Shown here piece after piece: positions 60,601-64,000 of a stretch of 64,000 nucleotides of DNA. This DNA comes from Atrina japonica (lineage: Eukaryota; Mollusca; Bivalvia; Pterioida; Pinnidae): the NCBI GenBank assembly GCA_030159075.1, contig BROG01000004.1, forward strand, positions 124,001 to 188,000. Reading direction: 5' to 3'. Below the pieces are notes generated by a model. That model saw only the letters and a program-made list of their open reading frames with translations. It had not been told where the DNA came from and did no database searches. How positions within the stretch are numbered: position 1 is the stretch's first letter; each line of letters opens with the position of its first letter. Made by a program: the position numbers and the translations under genes.

Positions 60601-60879
60601 AAAGGTCAAGGTCACTAAGAACATATCCTTAAAATTTTGGGAAGGCCTCAGGGAGCATCAAACAGTTTTACTGATATTCTTGTTCTTCATTAGTTCCAAA
60701 TGTAGTATTCTGAATGCAGATATTTTTTCTACATATTTACAGGTGGATACGTGTCATATGACAGAGCATCGACTTCCATTTTACCAGCTGGGGCTGCAAC
60801 ATTGTACAATGGAGTCACATGTTTTACCATGGCGATCACTGCTGCAGTATCCATTTTCTTTCAGTTTGGGTTTTTATAG
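22839..60879 (+). CDS. Cont: Contactin (CTLD, 6 Ig, 4 FN3, GPI-anchored), 24 coding exons
   Basis: Joined exons give about 1,270 residues. Order: signal peptide (1-19), C-type lectin-like domain (about 23-160), six C2-type Ig domains (about 175-770), four FN3 domains (about 774-1225), and a C-terminal GPI signal. YGTKYNDPNLVPRGPKFF before Ig1 and RIGGGGG-like KVGGGKGKVGTLTVTWE before FN3-2 resemble Drosophila Contactin. The N-terminal lectin domain is the mark of invertebrate contactins, since vertebrate ones lack it. Known role in flies: extracellular partner of Neurexin IV and Neuroglian in septate junctions, with axon-glia adhesion in vertebrates. All intron phases fit except inside exon 17, where a poly-G tract shifts frame. 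The intron after exon 7 uses a GC donor. Confidence 0.95.
23694..23900 (-). mobile_element. SINE family A, 5'-truncated, minus strand
   Basis: Begins with the (TTTG)n complement of the tail, then tttcactcatacatgtatgg, agacgtcaccaaatgcca and taatgtgccgactcctactg, the reverse of the 19149-19442 body. It stops before the tRNA-like head. Confidence 0.8.
25692..25892. mobile_element. Palindromic MITE (TACCGTATTCGACCC family)
   Basis: Left end taccgtattcgaccctttaa is mirrored by right end ttaatgggtcgaatacggta, 201 bp in all, with TA at both edges as in TA-targeting transposons. A diverged copy is at 28810-29148. Confidence 0.85.
26519..26613 (+). CDS. Cont: Contactin exon 2: start of C-type lectin-like domain
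   Basis: Incoming phase 1, outgoing phase 0. Encodes CPTDWIPYSGRCYHFVF, the N-terminal CxxxW...GxCY loop of long-form CTLDs, and AKELCQ with the helix-2 Cys. Confidence 0.93.
27517..27602 (+). CDS. Cont: Contactin exon 3: CTLD
   Basis: Encodes ENGATILGVESYAEHDFVSN then WLITHDSQ, the CTLD segment equivalent to GA.L..I.S..E..F. Ends phase 2 before gtaaat. Confidence 0.93.
27719..27809. repeat. (TA)n microsatellite, left part of a split tract
   Basis: 91 bases of TA directly abutting the left end of the MITE at 27806-28206. Confidence 0.97.
27806..28206. mobile_element. MITE inserted within a (TA)n tract
   Basis: Left end agtcaaacctgttttcagca and right end tgctgaaaacagg...caggtttgact are inverted repeats. 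Both outer flanks are TA microsatellite (27719-27809, 28203-28284). The same terminal sequence bounds elements at 38841-39024 and 39944-40122. Confidence 0.85.
28203..28284. repeat. (TA)n microsatellite, right part of a split tract
   Basis: 82 bases of TA directly following the right end of the MITE at 27806-28206. Confidence 0.97.
28369..28570. mobile_element. TACAGT-ended MITE next to an exon
   Basis: Starts tacagtagactctcattat and ends ataatgagattccattgta, imperfect inverted ends. A similar element lies at 56714-56902. The right end is 27 bases from the acceptor of the following exon. Confidence 0.7.
28598..28749 (+). CDS. Cont: Contactin exon 4: CTLD
   Basis: Encodes NDWYTSGVVSVDNSSQFYWE then GEEFWNADADRVKHGS and IIYSFS. 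Phase 2 in, phase 1 out (donor gtgagt). WYTSG is the CTLD W.G core. No EPN or QPD calcium motif is seen. Confidence 0.93.
28810..29148. mobile_element. Diverged copy of the TACCGTATTCGACCC MITE
   Basis: Left tactgtaatcaacccaatga and right cttattgggtagaatactgta are inverted ends, with internal agtcaaattgacgtgaag shared with 25692-25892. Confidence 0.7.
30436..30522. mobile_element. Palindromic TTAA-ended MITE-like element
   Basis: ttaacctttcaaccctacaa at the left and caggggtgaaagggttt at the right are inverted. The internal tactggtctt matches 33246-33334. Confidence 0.7.
31028..31138 (+). CDS. Cont: Contactin exon 5: end of CTLD
   Basis: Encodes TGKFGWTRRTDTEKLNYICE with the terminal YICE cysteine of CTLDs, then ISQSEVYRIKQETRDF. 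In the usual WND calcium site the sequence reads FGWTRRTDTEKL, so calcium binding is unlikely. Phase 1 both sides. Confidence 0.93.
31238..31440. repeat. Threefold local repeat of TTAA-element sequence
   Basis: The phrase aacacatcaacccctg.ggt, acatttagactcgcccaa, atcagaaatgtaacc recurs three times in direct order with small deletions, apparently internal amplification of a TTAA-type MITE. Confidence 0.7.
32791..33123 (+). CDS. Cont: Contactin exon 6: linker and Ig domain 1
   Basis: Starts YGTKYNDPNLVPRGPKFF, the contactin linker, then a complete C2 Ig domain with Cys in LECAATG, Trp in YTWTK and DEGTYQCSVQN. Phase 1 both sides, acceptor tttctttcag, donor gtatgt. Confidence 0.95.
33201..33571 (+). 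repeat. Tandem 184-bp duplication of a SINE head containing a MITE
   Basis: Two near-identical copies begin tatggcag.aggcctatgac (33201 and 33385). Each has a tRNA-like SINE head (gaccaagtggttagagcacc) interrupted after gtgctgt by an approximately 88-bp palindromic TTAA MITE, then resumes at catgaagtctctctcctc. Comparison with the uninterrupted head at 18591 shows the order: SINE, MITE insertion, tandem duplication. Confidence 0.85.
33617..34075. repeat. 35-bp minisatellite with hairpin unit
   Basis: About 13 copies of a unit running taacttgtccagtcagacaa then gtgctgagtaacttt. Each contains acttgtc and gacaagt as a 7-base inverted pair around a 6-base loop. Late copies carry single changes (ttcag, cggac). 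It lies in the intron after the Ig1 exon. Confidence 0.96.
34179..34280 (+). CDS. Cont: Contactin exon 7: Ig domain 2, first part
   Basis: Encodes LGSFSNTDIASVQPDEYKGA then VIECPNLPTKSQA. Phase 1 both sides. The donor is cag|gcaagt, a GC-type donor, and phase and Ig structure require this junction. Confidence 0.9.
34281..34286 (+). promoter_or_regulatory. Noncanonical GC splice donor
   Basis: CAG|GCAAGT has a perfect consensus apart from C at +2, typical of GC-AG introns. No in-frame GT donor nearby preserves the Ig2 reading frame into 35556. Confidence 0.85.
34357..34535. mobile_element. MITE (tactgaaacctg family)
   Basis: Left tactgaaacctgtgtataaa and right ggtttactgta-like ggttttactgta are inverted. 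The internal text alternates tggtctttata phrases as in 38841-39024. Confidence 0.6.
35556..35789 (+). CDS. Cont: Contactin exon 8: Ig domain 2, second part
   Basis: Encodes IRYQWKRDREFIF, then GDGNLYFSEV and DDAEYYCLATL, then ISRGITLQVLGA. Cys and Trp pair with IECPN of exon 7. Phase 1 both sides. Confidence 0.95.
36478..36956. mobile_element. MITE (ctggaaattttcgcc family) split by a SINE
   Basis: Left part to about 36612 and right part from about 36891 together match the order of the element at 58693-58899 (gaatatgttttct then aggcaaaaat...cag..tatacagta). The intervening sequence is a minus-strand SINE flanked by ttttct. Confidence 0.65.
36613..36890 (-). mobile_element. tRNA-Lys-derived SINE, family A, full length, minus strand
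   Basis: Reverse complement of 19149-19442, including the tail side (tttattgttgtttgatgtcc), tcactcatatggagacgtca, and the tRNA-like head at the right (ctcacgatcaagagtccatg, ctaccaactgagccatgcc). Possible 6-base target duplication ttttct. Confidence 0.85.
37015..37120 (+). CDS. Cont: Contactin exon 9: Ig domain 3, first part
   Basis: Encodes SSIYNVQIQDSFVQVFPRQP then VAGNDIRLECFAYG with the first Ig3 Cys. Phase 1 in, phase 2 out. Confidence 0.93.
38400..38494. mobile_element. Palindromic TTAA-type MITE-like element
   Basis: gtaactcatcaacccctgaa at the left is mirrored by taggggtgaatgactt at the right, with internal accaatccaaatgtgtct. Confidence 0.7.
38841..39024. mobile_element. TACAGT-ended MITE adjoining an exon acceptor
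   Basis: Left tacagttacactggtttgta and right gcaaatttgactgta. The body aaagaggtttattca and ggttatgtttgaatggcc is shared with 39944-40122. The right end lies 14 bases before the acceptor of the next exon. Confidence 0.75.
39039..39223 (+). CDS. Cont: Contactin exon 10: Ig domain 3, second part
   Basis: Encodes GTLEYRWVIPVYQDDRF, LTIKDVRLSDSGIYQCHC and NFTLIIE. Phase 2 in, phase 1 out with donor gtttga, weaker than its neighbours. The acceptor tatgttgcag has a poor pyrimidine tract, probably because a MITE ends just upstream. Confidence 0.92.
39944..40122. mobile_element. TACAGT-ended MITE
   Basis: tacagtcaaacttgtctata at the left is mirrored by gcatgtttgactgta at the right, 179 bp, with a TA edge on both sides. 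Confidence 0.8.
40213..40479 (+). CDS. Cont: Contactin exon 11: Ig domain 4
   Basis: A complete Ig domain in one exon: AKPYFTLPLKDEHVDA, MTWRCEAQGIPAPQYTWYKN, NEGMYQCEANNTHG and STAQLRVL. Phase 1 both sides (donor gtgcgt). Confidence 0.96.
40779..41072 (+). CDS. Cont: Contactin exon 12: Ig domain 5
   Basis: A complete Ig domain: FAPSFLRNPLPTSIMG, VTIICKPEAAPYPDYTWSFN, GNFVIKDL, ADVGYYTCNVQNKHGSAQSS. Phase 1 both sides. Confidence 0.96.
43446..45062 (+). repeat. 57-bp satellite array in contactin intron
   Basis: About two dozen diverged copies of a 57-base unit: atgtcaaggttacagaccaa, gtgcactgtcaaacatcatg, tctacactgacctattt. Because 57 is a multiple of three, long open frames (up to about 215 codons) arise in two frames with 19-residue periods. 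They lack splice sites and are not counted as genes. Decayed units also occur near 41278-41350, so the array may once have been longer or seeded there. Confidence 0.95.
45585..45748 (+). CDS. Cont: Contactin exon 13: Ig domain 6, first part
   Basis: Encodes NTRLVVFPAKTDVVVNSTAF, IQCEASYSQSLDIVYTWLLN, then KKNLNFVP. Phase 1 in, phase 0 out. The donor phrase ttgtacctgtaa recurs, weakly degenerate, twice in the next 100 bases. Confidence 0.95.
45964..46329. mobile_element. MITE (ggatattttagc / gtatcacaatt family)
   Basis: Left taccataaattgggatattt and right agtatcacaattaacagta are inverted ends. Internal sequence carries facing tggccactttggt and aactggccaaaatggcc. A larger relative is at 47578-48048. 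Confidence 0.75.
47135..47258 (+). CDS. Cont: Contactin exon 14: Ig domain 6, second part
   Basis: Encodes ERINKGGLYIQRADFDCAGR, YTCIARTQIDSANASTVL, RVI. Phase 0 in, phase 1 out. Confidence 0.95.
47578..48048. mobile_element. MITE, larger member of the ggatatttt family
   Basis: Left tactgtaaattaggatattt and right aaatatcacaatttacggta are inverted. About 470 bp, with facing tggccagtttaattttggc blocks near both ends. Confidence 0.8.
48185..48313. mobile_element. TACAGT-ended MITE-like element
   Basis: tacagtggagcctgtcttga at the left and ttaagacaggttctacagta at the right are inverted, about 129 bp, TA-flanked. A member of the same type begins at 63972 and is cut by the window end. Confidence 0.8.
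48733..48980. mobile_element. MITE (ctggaaattttcgccc family)
   Basis: Left tactgtatacttggaaactt and right atatccaggtttacagta are inverted. It contains a poly-T run (48762-48789). Related copies: 55573-55793, 58693-58899, 59319-59532. Confidence 0.75.
49143..49310 (+). CDS. Cont: Contactin exon 15: FN3 domain 1, first part
   Basis: Encodes GPPGPPAGVYIDRRYPI, AVKIKWTDGALHGSPIISYY, ILIKSNFSSSWTTKI. Phase 1 both sides. Confidence 0.95.
50182..50325 (+). CDS. Cont: Contactin exon 16: FN3 domain 1, second part
   Basis: Encodes IRALDTIIPGEKEKKVAI, LDPGTSFKFKVMPVNKYGVG, TPSLPT, the conserved FN3 G-strand region. Phase 1 both sides. Confidence 0.95.
51529..51724 (+). CDS. Cont: Contactin exon 17: FN3 domain 2 start, with poly-G tract and frame break
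   Basis: The 5' end reads DEVAIPGSAPEKALSR in the frame set by exon 16. The 3' end reads RKVGGGKGKVGTLTVTWE in the frame required by the GT donor at 51725 and by exon 18. Between them about 95 bases (51577-51671) are almost pure G, and the two frames differ: read straight through, the upstream frame reaches TGA at 51708-51710. One more G, or two fewer, would restore phase. A Gly-rich GGGGG stretch at this place is normal in invertebrate contactins, so a natural G-rich codon run has expanded or been mis-sequenced. Confidence 0.85.
51577..51671 (+). repeat. Poly-G tract inside a coding exon
   Basis: About 95 bases with only scattered C, T and A, otherwise G. It translates as poly-Gly with Ala or Trp. 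The length is uncertain by nature, being a homopolymer prone to assembly error and to G-quadruplex formation. Confidence 0.95.
51709..52215 (+). repeat. 74-bp tandem array duplicating an exon-intron boundary
   Basis: Seven copies at exact 74-base spacing (51709, 51783, 51857, 51931, 52005, 52079, 52153). Each holds gactgtca.atgg.ag, the last 16 bases of exon 17, followed by gtaagccatattaa. Copy 1 is the true exon end. Copy 2 has lost the donor (gagataagcc). Copies 3-7 carry intact cag|gtaagc. Confidence 0.97.
52213..52599. mobile_element. MITE-like element (tactgtaaat...cgcga family)
   Basis: Left tactgtaaatctgattttat with ttcgcgagaatttt, and right aaattttgggggtttacagta, are imperfect inverted ends. 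A left-end relative with ttcgcg motifs occurs at 4762-4860. Confidence 0.55.
53189..53287 (+). CDS. Cont: Contactin exon 18: FN3 domain 2, middle
   Basis: 99 nt, phase 0 both sides: PLPPRDQNGWGIGYLVEWRL then YRKTSISQSDWSQ, the FN3 C and C' strands. Confidence 0.95.
54253..54312. repeat. Perfect 29-bp inverted repeat (hairpin) with 2-base loop
   Basis: Arms 54253-54281 and 54284-54312 are exact reverse complements (left arm starts tgtattttgattggctta), with loop tg. It lies in the intron between contactin exons 18 and 19. Confidence 0.95.
54771..54863. mobile_element. TACAGT-ended MITE-like element
   Basis: tacagtggtccctgtatttg at the left and aaaggttatgctgta at the right, with internal tggtctccaaagacaggtgg. 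Right end 68 bases before the next exon. Confidence 0.6.
54931..55078 (+). CDS. Cont: Contactin exon 19: FN3 domain 2, end
   Basis: Encodes VRVQGNAGKFVTTVGEENYY, REYETRVTAYNIYGTSNSSM, MALVHSADA. Phase 0 in, phase 1 out. Confidence 0.95.
55310..55445 (-). mobile_element. Decayed SINE family B fragment, minus strand
   Basis: Reverse complement shows gattttgcgagaaagtttg, ttagtttacaagcgg, agtggtttctccttcagtac and a gtgttgagtaaaacacc end, the family B body order. Head absent. Confidence 0.45.
55573..55793. mobile_element. MITE (ctggaaattttcgccc family)
   Basis: Left tacagtatgcctagaaattc and right gaaaatttccaggtttacagta (22 bases; see 55772-55793) are inverted ends. Internal ttgacagaaaac and aaattcgccctctcatc are shared with 48733-48980. 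Confidence 0.8.
55881..56002 (+). CDS. Cont: Contactin exon 20: FN3 domain 3, first part
   Basis: Encodes PIGVPTNIRASRYNSTALIV, SWNPVPDTRIQMKGKLRGYK. Phase 1 in, phase 0 out. Donor gtcagg is atypical but fits the frame. Confidence 0.94.
56714..56902. mobile_element. TACAGT-ended MITE-like element
   Basis: tacagtggagtctcattatg at the left and aatagcgatattccactgta at the right are inverted over about 12 bases. Relative of 28369-28570. Confidence 0.65.
57010..57199 (+). CDS. Cont: Contactin exon 21: FN3 domain 3, second part
   Basis: Encodes INYWKRYGEVETQAVQAVF, GIIIGLLPNTWYYVNVLVYN, EAGNGQKSEKFPQKTDML. Phase 0 in, phase 1 out. Confidence 0.95.
57258..57373. mobile_element. TACAGT-ended MITE-like element
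   Basis: tacagtataacctcgttatt at the left, aggtaaggtttcactgt at the right, internal tggtctgattagcaaggtgg. About 116 bp. Confidence 0.6.
58023..58119. mobile_element. Palindromic TTAA-type MITE-like element
   Basis: taactcataaacccctgaaa at the left and tttaggggtgaatgagttaa at the right are inverted. The internal gactagatgactagacc shows a small local duplication. Confidence 0.75.
58176..58291 (+). CDS. Cont: Contactin exon 22: FN3 domain 4, first part
   Basis: Encodes PQLFPTEVMVHSHTSNSVKV, TFRGVSTQAGEEPLQGYK. Phase 1 in, phase 0 out. Confidence 0.94.
58693..58899. mobile_element. MITE (ctggaaattttcgccc family)
   Basis: Left actgtacacctagaaatttt and right aaaatttccaggcatactgt are inverted ends. 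Serves as the intact reference for the SINE-split copy at 36478-36956. Confidence 0.8.
58979..59232 (+). mobile_element. tRNA-derived SINE, family B
   Basis: Head tctctgtggccaagtgctta, body ctgattttgtgagaaaactc, ggtctctccctgggtacatt and ccgccaccatataactgaa, ending tttggcataaacaacatt then an A-rich tail. B-box-like ggattcgaacc is preserved. Confidence 0.8.
59319..59532. mobile_element. MITE (ctggaaattttcgccc family)
   Basis: Left tactgtatacctggaagttt and right aaatttccaagtacacagta are inverted. It ends 87 bases before the next contactin exon. Confidence 0.8.
59620..59797 (+). CDS. Cont: Contactin exon 23: FN3 domain 4, second part
   Basis: Encodes IKVWEASENIRQAHILDVGK, GTISGIERGYVYKLRVLGYS, RGGDGAMSSPVTMFTL. 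Phase 0 in, phase 1 out. Confidence 0.95.
60743..60879 (+). CDS. Cont: Contactin exon 24: C-terminal GPI-anchor signal and stop
   Basis: Encodes GYVSYDRASTSILPAGAATL, YNGVTCFTMAITAAVSIFF, QFGFL, then TAG at 60877-60879. Small residues (PAGAAT) followed by a short polar stretch and a hydrophobic tail with no cytoplasmic domain fit a GPI-attachment signal, as in other contactins. Incoming phase 1. Confidence 0.95.
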
Positions 60880-61110
60880 TTAGTTCTTCTAGTCAGATCA
60901 GTAACTTTAAAAATGAGATTGTAACTTTTTTTATAATGTGTTATATATATATATATATGTTAGTCAATGTTATTTTTATTCTTTATACAATGCATGTTTG
61001 TATATAACAGATTCTTGTTGGATGCATGTATTTCAGCATTAATTTATTTTACATGTTATTTCACTTTTTCTTCACTTTATACATCTTGGTGCCTGTTTAT
61101 AAAATATGAA

Positions 61111-61560
61111 TACTTGTTTGATACCAGTGTAACAAAGGGAATGATAGCTTGTTTAATACCAGTATTACACAGGGAATGATAGCTTGTTTAATACCAGTAT
61201 TACACAGGGAATGATAGCTTGTTTATTACCAGTATTACACAGGAAATGATAGCTTGTTTAATACCAGTATTACACAGGAAATGATAGCTTGTTTAATACC
61301 AGTATTACACAGGGAATGATAGCTTGTTTAATACCAGTGTCACACAGGGCATGATAGCTTGTTTATTACCAGTATTACACAGGAAATGATAGCTTGTTTA
61401 TTACCAGTATTACACAGGAAATGATAGCTTGTTTATTACCAGCATTACACAGAGAATGATAACTTGTTTAATACCAGTATTACACGGGGTATGATAGCAG
61501 GTGTAATACCAGTGTCACACAGAGGATGATAGCTGGTTTAATACCAGAATTACTTAAATT
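61111..61560 (+). repeat. 35-bp tandem repeat in contactin 3' UTR or flank
   Basis: About 13 copies of gcttgtttaataccagtatt then acacagggaatgata, decaying into scattered gtttaataccagt phrases up to about 61770. It starts 230 bases after the stop codon, so it would be transcribed if the distal poly(A) signal is used. Confidence 0.95.
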
Positions 61561-62689
61561 ATGATAGTGTTGTTCGTTTAATACCAGTGTTAATCAGAAT
61601 ATGAAAGATTAATTGATATATAAATTACTCGGTGTAAACATTGTTTAATTCCAGAATTTCTCAAGGTGTGACTGCTTGTTTTATACCAGTGTTTCTCTTT
61701 TTGACATTTTGTTTAATACCAGTACTTCTCAGGATATGGTTACTTGTTTAATACCAGTATTTCACAGATGATCTCTGTCAAAATGTTTTTTCGTTGCGAA
61801 TTGAATTTACATTTTTTATGGAATTTTTATTGGTTATTTTGTAGTATTTATTCAGTGTTATATATTAAATTGCACAAAATAGCAAAGTACTTAAAATTTG
61901 CCATCATTTCTTGCCATCACTAGTATATTTCACAAATATTTATATGGAAAACCACAAATCCAATGTCGAAATAAACAATACAATGAGGATTCCATTATCA
62001 AGGGTGGAAATGTTAGAAAAAATAAGATAGGCATTGAGAAAATGAGAATAAAATGTGATGGACAGAAGAAATTACGGAACAGAGTAACACATGGGATTTG
62101 TTATTGAAATCTCTTCATTGTAGTCGGTGAACATCACAAAATAATTACTTATTCATGTTATTGTGAAATGTTAACCTTTTGAAGATGTTTTCAGATTTTT
62201 ATGAATTCCATGGTACATTATATTATATGTTAATGTAAGTAATATGAAATCAAAACAAAATGAGAATCAGGGATTTGATATTGTATAATATTTCCATATT
62301 CCTCAGAATTACCCCAGTGTAATTATCTACACAGTAACTTTCATTATGATCATTTTATATCACCATAATCTTGTAGTCATACTCCTGTAGTACAATTCCT
62401 CTCATGTTTTATTCACCCTCTAGTGACCTCCTCACTTAGTATTACTGTAGTTCCAATTTACTTACCATGTTCGTTCATTTTGTATGCCATTATCTCTTAT
62501 TATCTGTCTCATGTTCAGTGCCATTATTTGTTACAATCCTCTCTCAATCTATCTATCTTCTTTCTGACAGTAAGTTTTACCTCTGTCATCATCTTTTATC
62601 CCCCCCCCCCTTAAATTAGTTGATCTCCCACAGTCAATAATACCTCTGTAGGGTTATTGTCTTAAACGAATACCCTCAAATAAATCATT

Positions 62690-62881
62690 TAACTGTTCAC
62701 TCCTAAAGACAAATTTGGACTGGCCTAAATCAATTAATTATAAAAGAGTTCATTGTTTCTCGGTTGTTGATGAGATAGTCTCATTCTTCTTTACCTCATC
62801 TACCCCTGAGAAACGCTTGACTCTACTTAAAATCAATGACATGGGTAAGTTCAAATATGTTTTCAGGGGTGAATGGGTTAA
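62690..62881. mobile_element. Two adjacent TTAA-type MITE-like elements
   Basis: 62690-62778 reads in the inverted sense (ttcactcctaaagacaaatt, tggactggcctaa, gagttcattgtttctcgg) and 62800-62881 in the forward sense (acccctgagaaacgc, tcaggggtgaatgggttaa). Confidence 0.6.
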
Positions 62882-63101
62882 CCTCAGTCACAAAGTTTCA
62901 TTTTTTCTTCACTAATCTCTACAAAATAGACAAAATGTTTGTTTTATATTAATATCATGTGGTTGTGCCAATTTTTAAATATACTAACTAGCATAAAAAA
63001 CATAGAATATGCAAAAAGTATATACAATGCAATACAGTTGAAAAAATGCAATAGATCAATGTACAGTTCATATTTATGTAACTTTCTACTTAATGTTTAG
63101 A

Positions 63102-63318
63102 TTACGGTGGCTGATTTGTGCCATCTCTACTTTTCAGCTTTTTGCCCCGAAAACTTGCTAATTAGCGACTTTTCGCTTTGGGAGGTGAAAAGTCAAAAAC
63201 CCATTAATTAGCAACTTTTCGACCTGAAAACCTGCTAAATTAGCGAGTTTTCAACTCTTCACTTCGCCAAGCAAAAACTCACTAATTAGTCGAGATGGCA
63301 CAAATCAGCCACCATAAT
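63102..63318. mobile_element. Palindromic MITE with 27-base inverted ends
   Basis: Left attacggtggctgatttgtg then ccatctc is mirrored by gagatggcacaaatcagcca then ccataat, with a single mismatch. Internal halves are also largely complementary (gctaattagcgacttttcg against aaaaactcactaattag). About 217 bp. Confidence 0.88.
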
Positions 63319-63654
63319 ACATGTATTTAATCATCAGTGTTAAAATCACTAATGGTAGAGCTGAATTGAATTTTCGAAATATTGGGAATGAAAAATATAC
63401 TGTGAATATTTGCATATAAGATTACGATTCCAATATTCAATCACATGTCAAGTACCAGTATATAGTGAAGTGTGGCATAGTGTAAGCTGTATGTCGGAAA
63501 TATTTTCAGATTGTCGGGTAAAAAGGTCGAATTTTTTTTTTTTTGTGTGTGTATTTGTGTAAAATTATGTTTTGATACTCAGTTAATATATCTTTGATGT
63601 TAAATTCTTGATATACTTCCATGAGGAAAATGTTACAGTAACTAACATATAAAA

Positions 63655-63875
63655 TGGCATACCACTTTGAACCATGAATGTTAGGGCAAGTTTGAGCCAT
63701 GCTGGAACAAAAGGTGATTTTTGTGAGAAAGTTTGCCAGTTCACTTGCAGAAGACTGGTGGTGTCTTCCTAGGTACATTGTAACCAGGTTTTTATTTTCC
63801 ACCATTACAATTGACTGCCAACATATAACTGAACATTTTCGGCATAAAAAACTATTCAAAATCAAATAAAAAATA
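63655..63875 (+). mobile_element. SINE, family B, diverged
   Basis: Body gatttttgtgagaaagtttg, cagttcacttgcagaagac, tcctaggtacattgtaacca and ctgccaacatataactgaac, ending ttttcggcataaaaaact then an A-rich tail. The head is poorly preserved. Confidence 0.7.
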
Positions 63876-63971
63876 AAAAACTAACATATAAATTTTTTTT
63901 GAAACACTATAATGAAATGAAAGGAAATACCTCATATAGACAAATAGGGATATTCAAATACCAGTCCAATG

Positions 63972-64000
63972 GTACAGTGGAACCGGTCTTGAGTGACCAC
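63972..64000. mobile_element. TACAGT-ended MITE, left end, cut by window
   Basis: tacagtggaaccggtcttga then gtgaccac matches the left end of 48185-48313. The rest is beyond the window. Confidence 0.6.

Larger units (their letters stand above)
60880..64000 (+). other. Contactin 3' UTR and downstream flank
   Basis: No further coding exon supported. Candidate poly(A) signals AATAAA occur at 61970 and 62679, and which is used is unknown. Contains a 35-bp tandem array (61111-61560), TTAA-type elements (about 62690-62881), a palindromic MITE (63102-63318) and a SINE (63655-63875). Confidence 0.6.

Overview
This is an animal nuclear genome window, most likely from a bivalve mollusc. It is AT-rich with small phased exons and GT-AG introns. 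It holds many TA/TG microsatellites, minisatellites, palindromic MITE-like elements and tRNA-derived SINEs of a type I associate with bivalve genomes. The species cannot be told from sequence alone. No bacterial, plasmid or phage features are present.

Three protein-coding genes are supported, all on the + strand. (1) 119-1400: the last three coding exons of a sigma-class glutathione S-transferase (GST) whose 5' part lies upstream of the window. (2) 6700-12970: a complete five-exon sigma-class GST of 203 aa with the same intron phases in the shared exons, a tandem paralog of the first. (3) 22839-60879: a complete 24-coding-exon invertebrate contactin. Its order is signal peptide, C-type lectin-like domain, six Ig domains, four fibronectin III domains and a C-terminal GPI-anchor signal, as in Drosophila Contactin, a septate-junction and neural adhesion protein. 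All exon junctions keep frame except inside exon 17, where a run of about 95 nearly pure G shifts the frame.

Between and inside the genes the DNA is mainly repeats. 1467-6699 is intergenic, with microsatellites, two inverted-repeat elements and a duplicated ~170-bp block just upstream of the GST. 13034-21440 is intergenic, with three copies of a dispersed repeat, a decayed minus-strand non-LTR retrotransposon (18020-19625) and SINEs inserted in it. The contactin introns carry a 57-bp satellite (43.4-45.1 kb), a 35-bp hairpin minisatellite (33.6-34.1 kb), a 74-bp tandem repeat that copies an exon-intron boundary (51.7-52.2 kb), and several MITE families with nested insertions. 60880-64000 is 3' UTR and flank with another 35-bp tandem array.

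The two GSTs are cytosolic detoxification or prostaglandin-synthase-like enzymes. Contactin is an extracellular adhesion protein, and nothing in the sequence links them functionally. I found no new multi-gene system. The most unusual signals are the poly-G frameshift in the FN3 exon, the amplified splice-donor repeat directly after it, a GC-AG intron, and the nested mobile-element stratigraphy.
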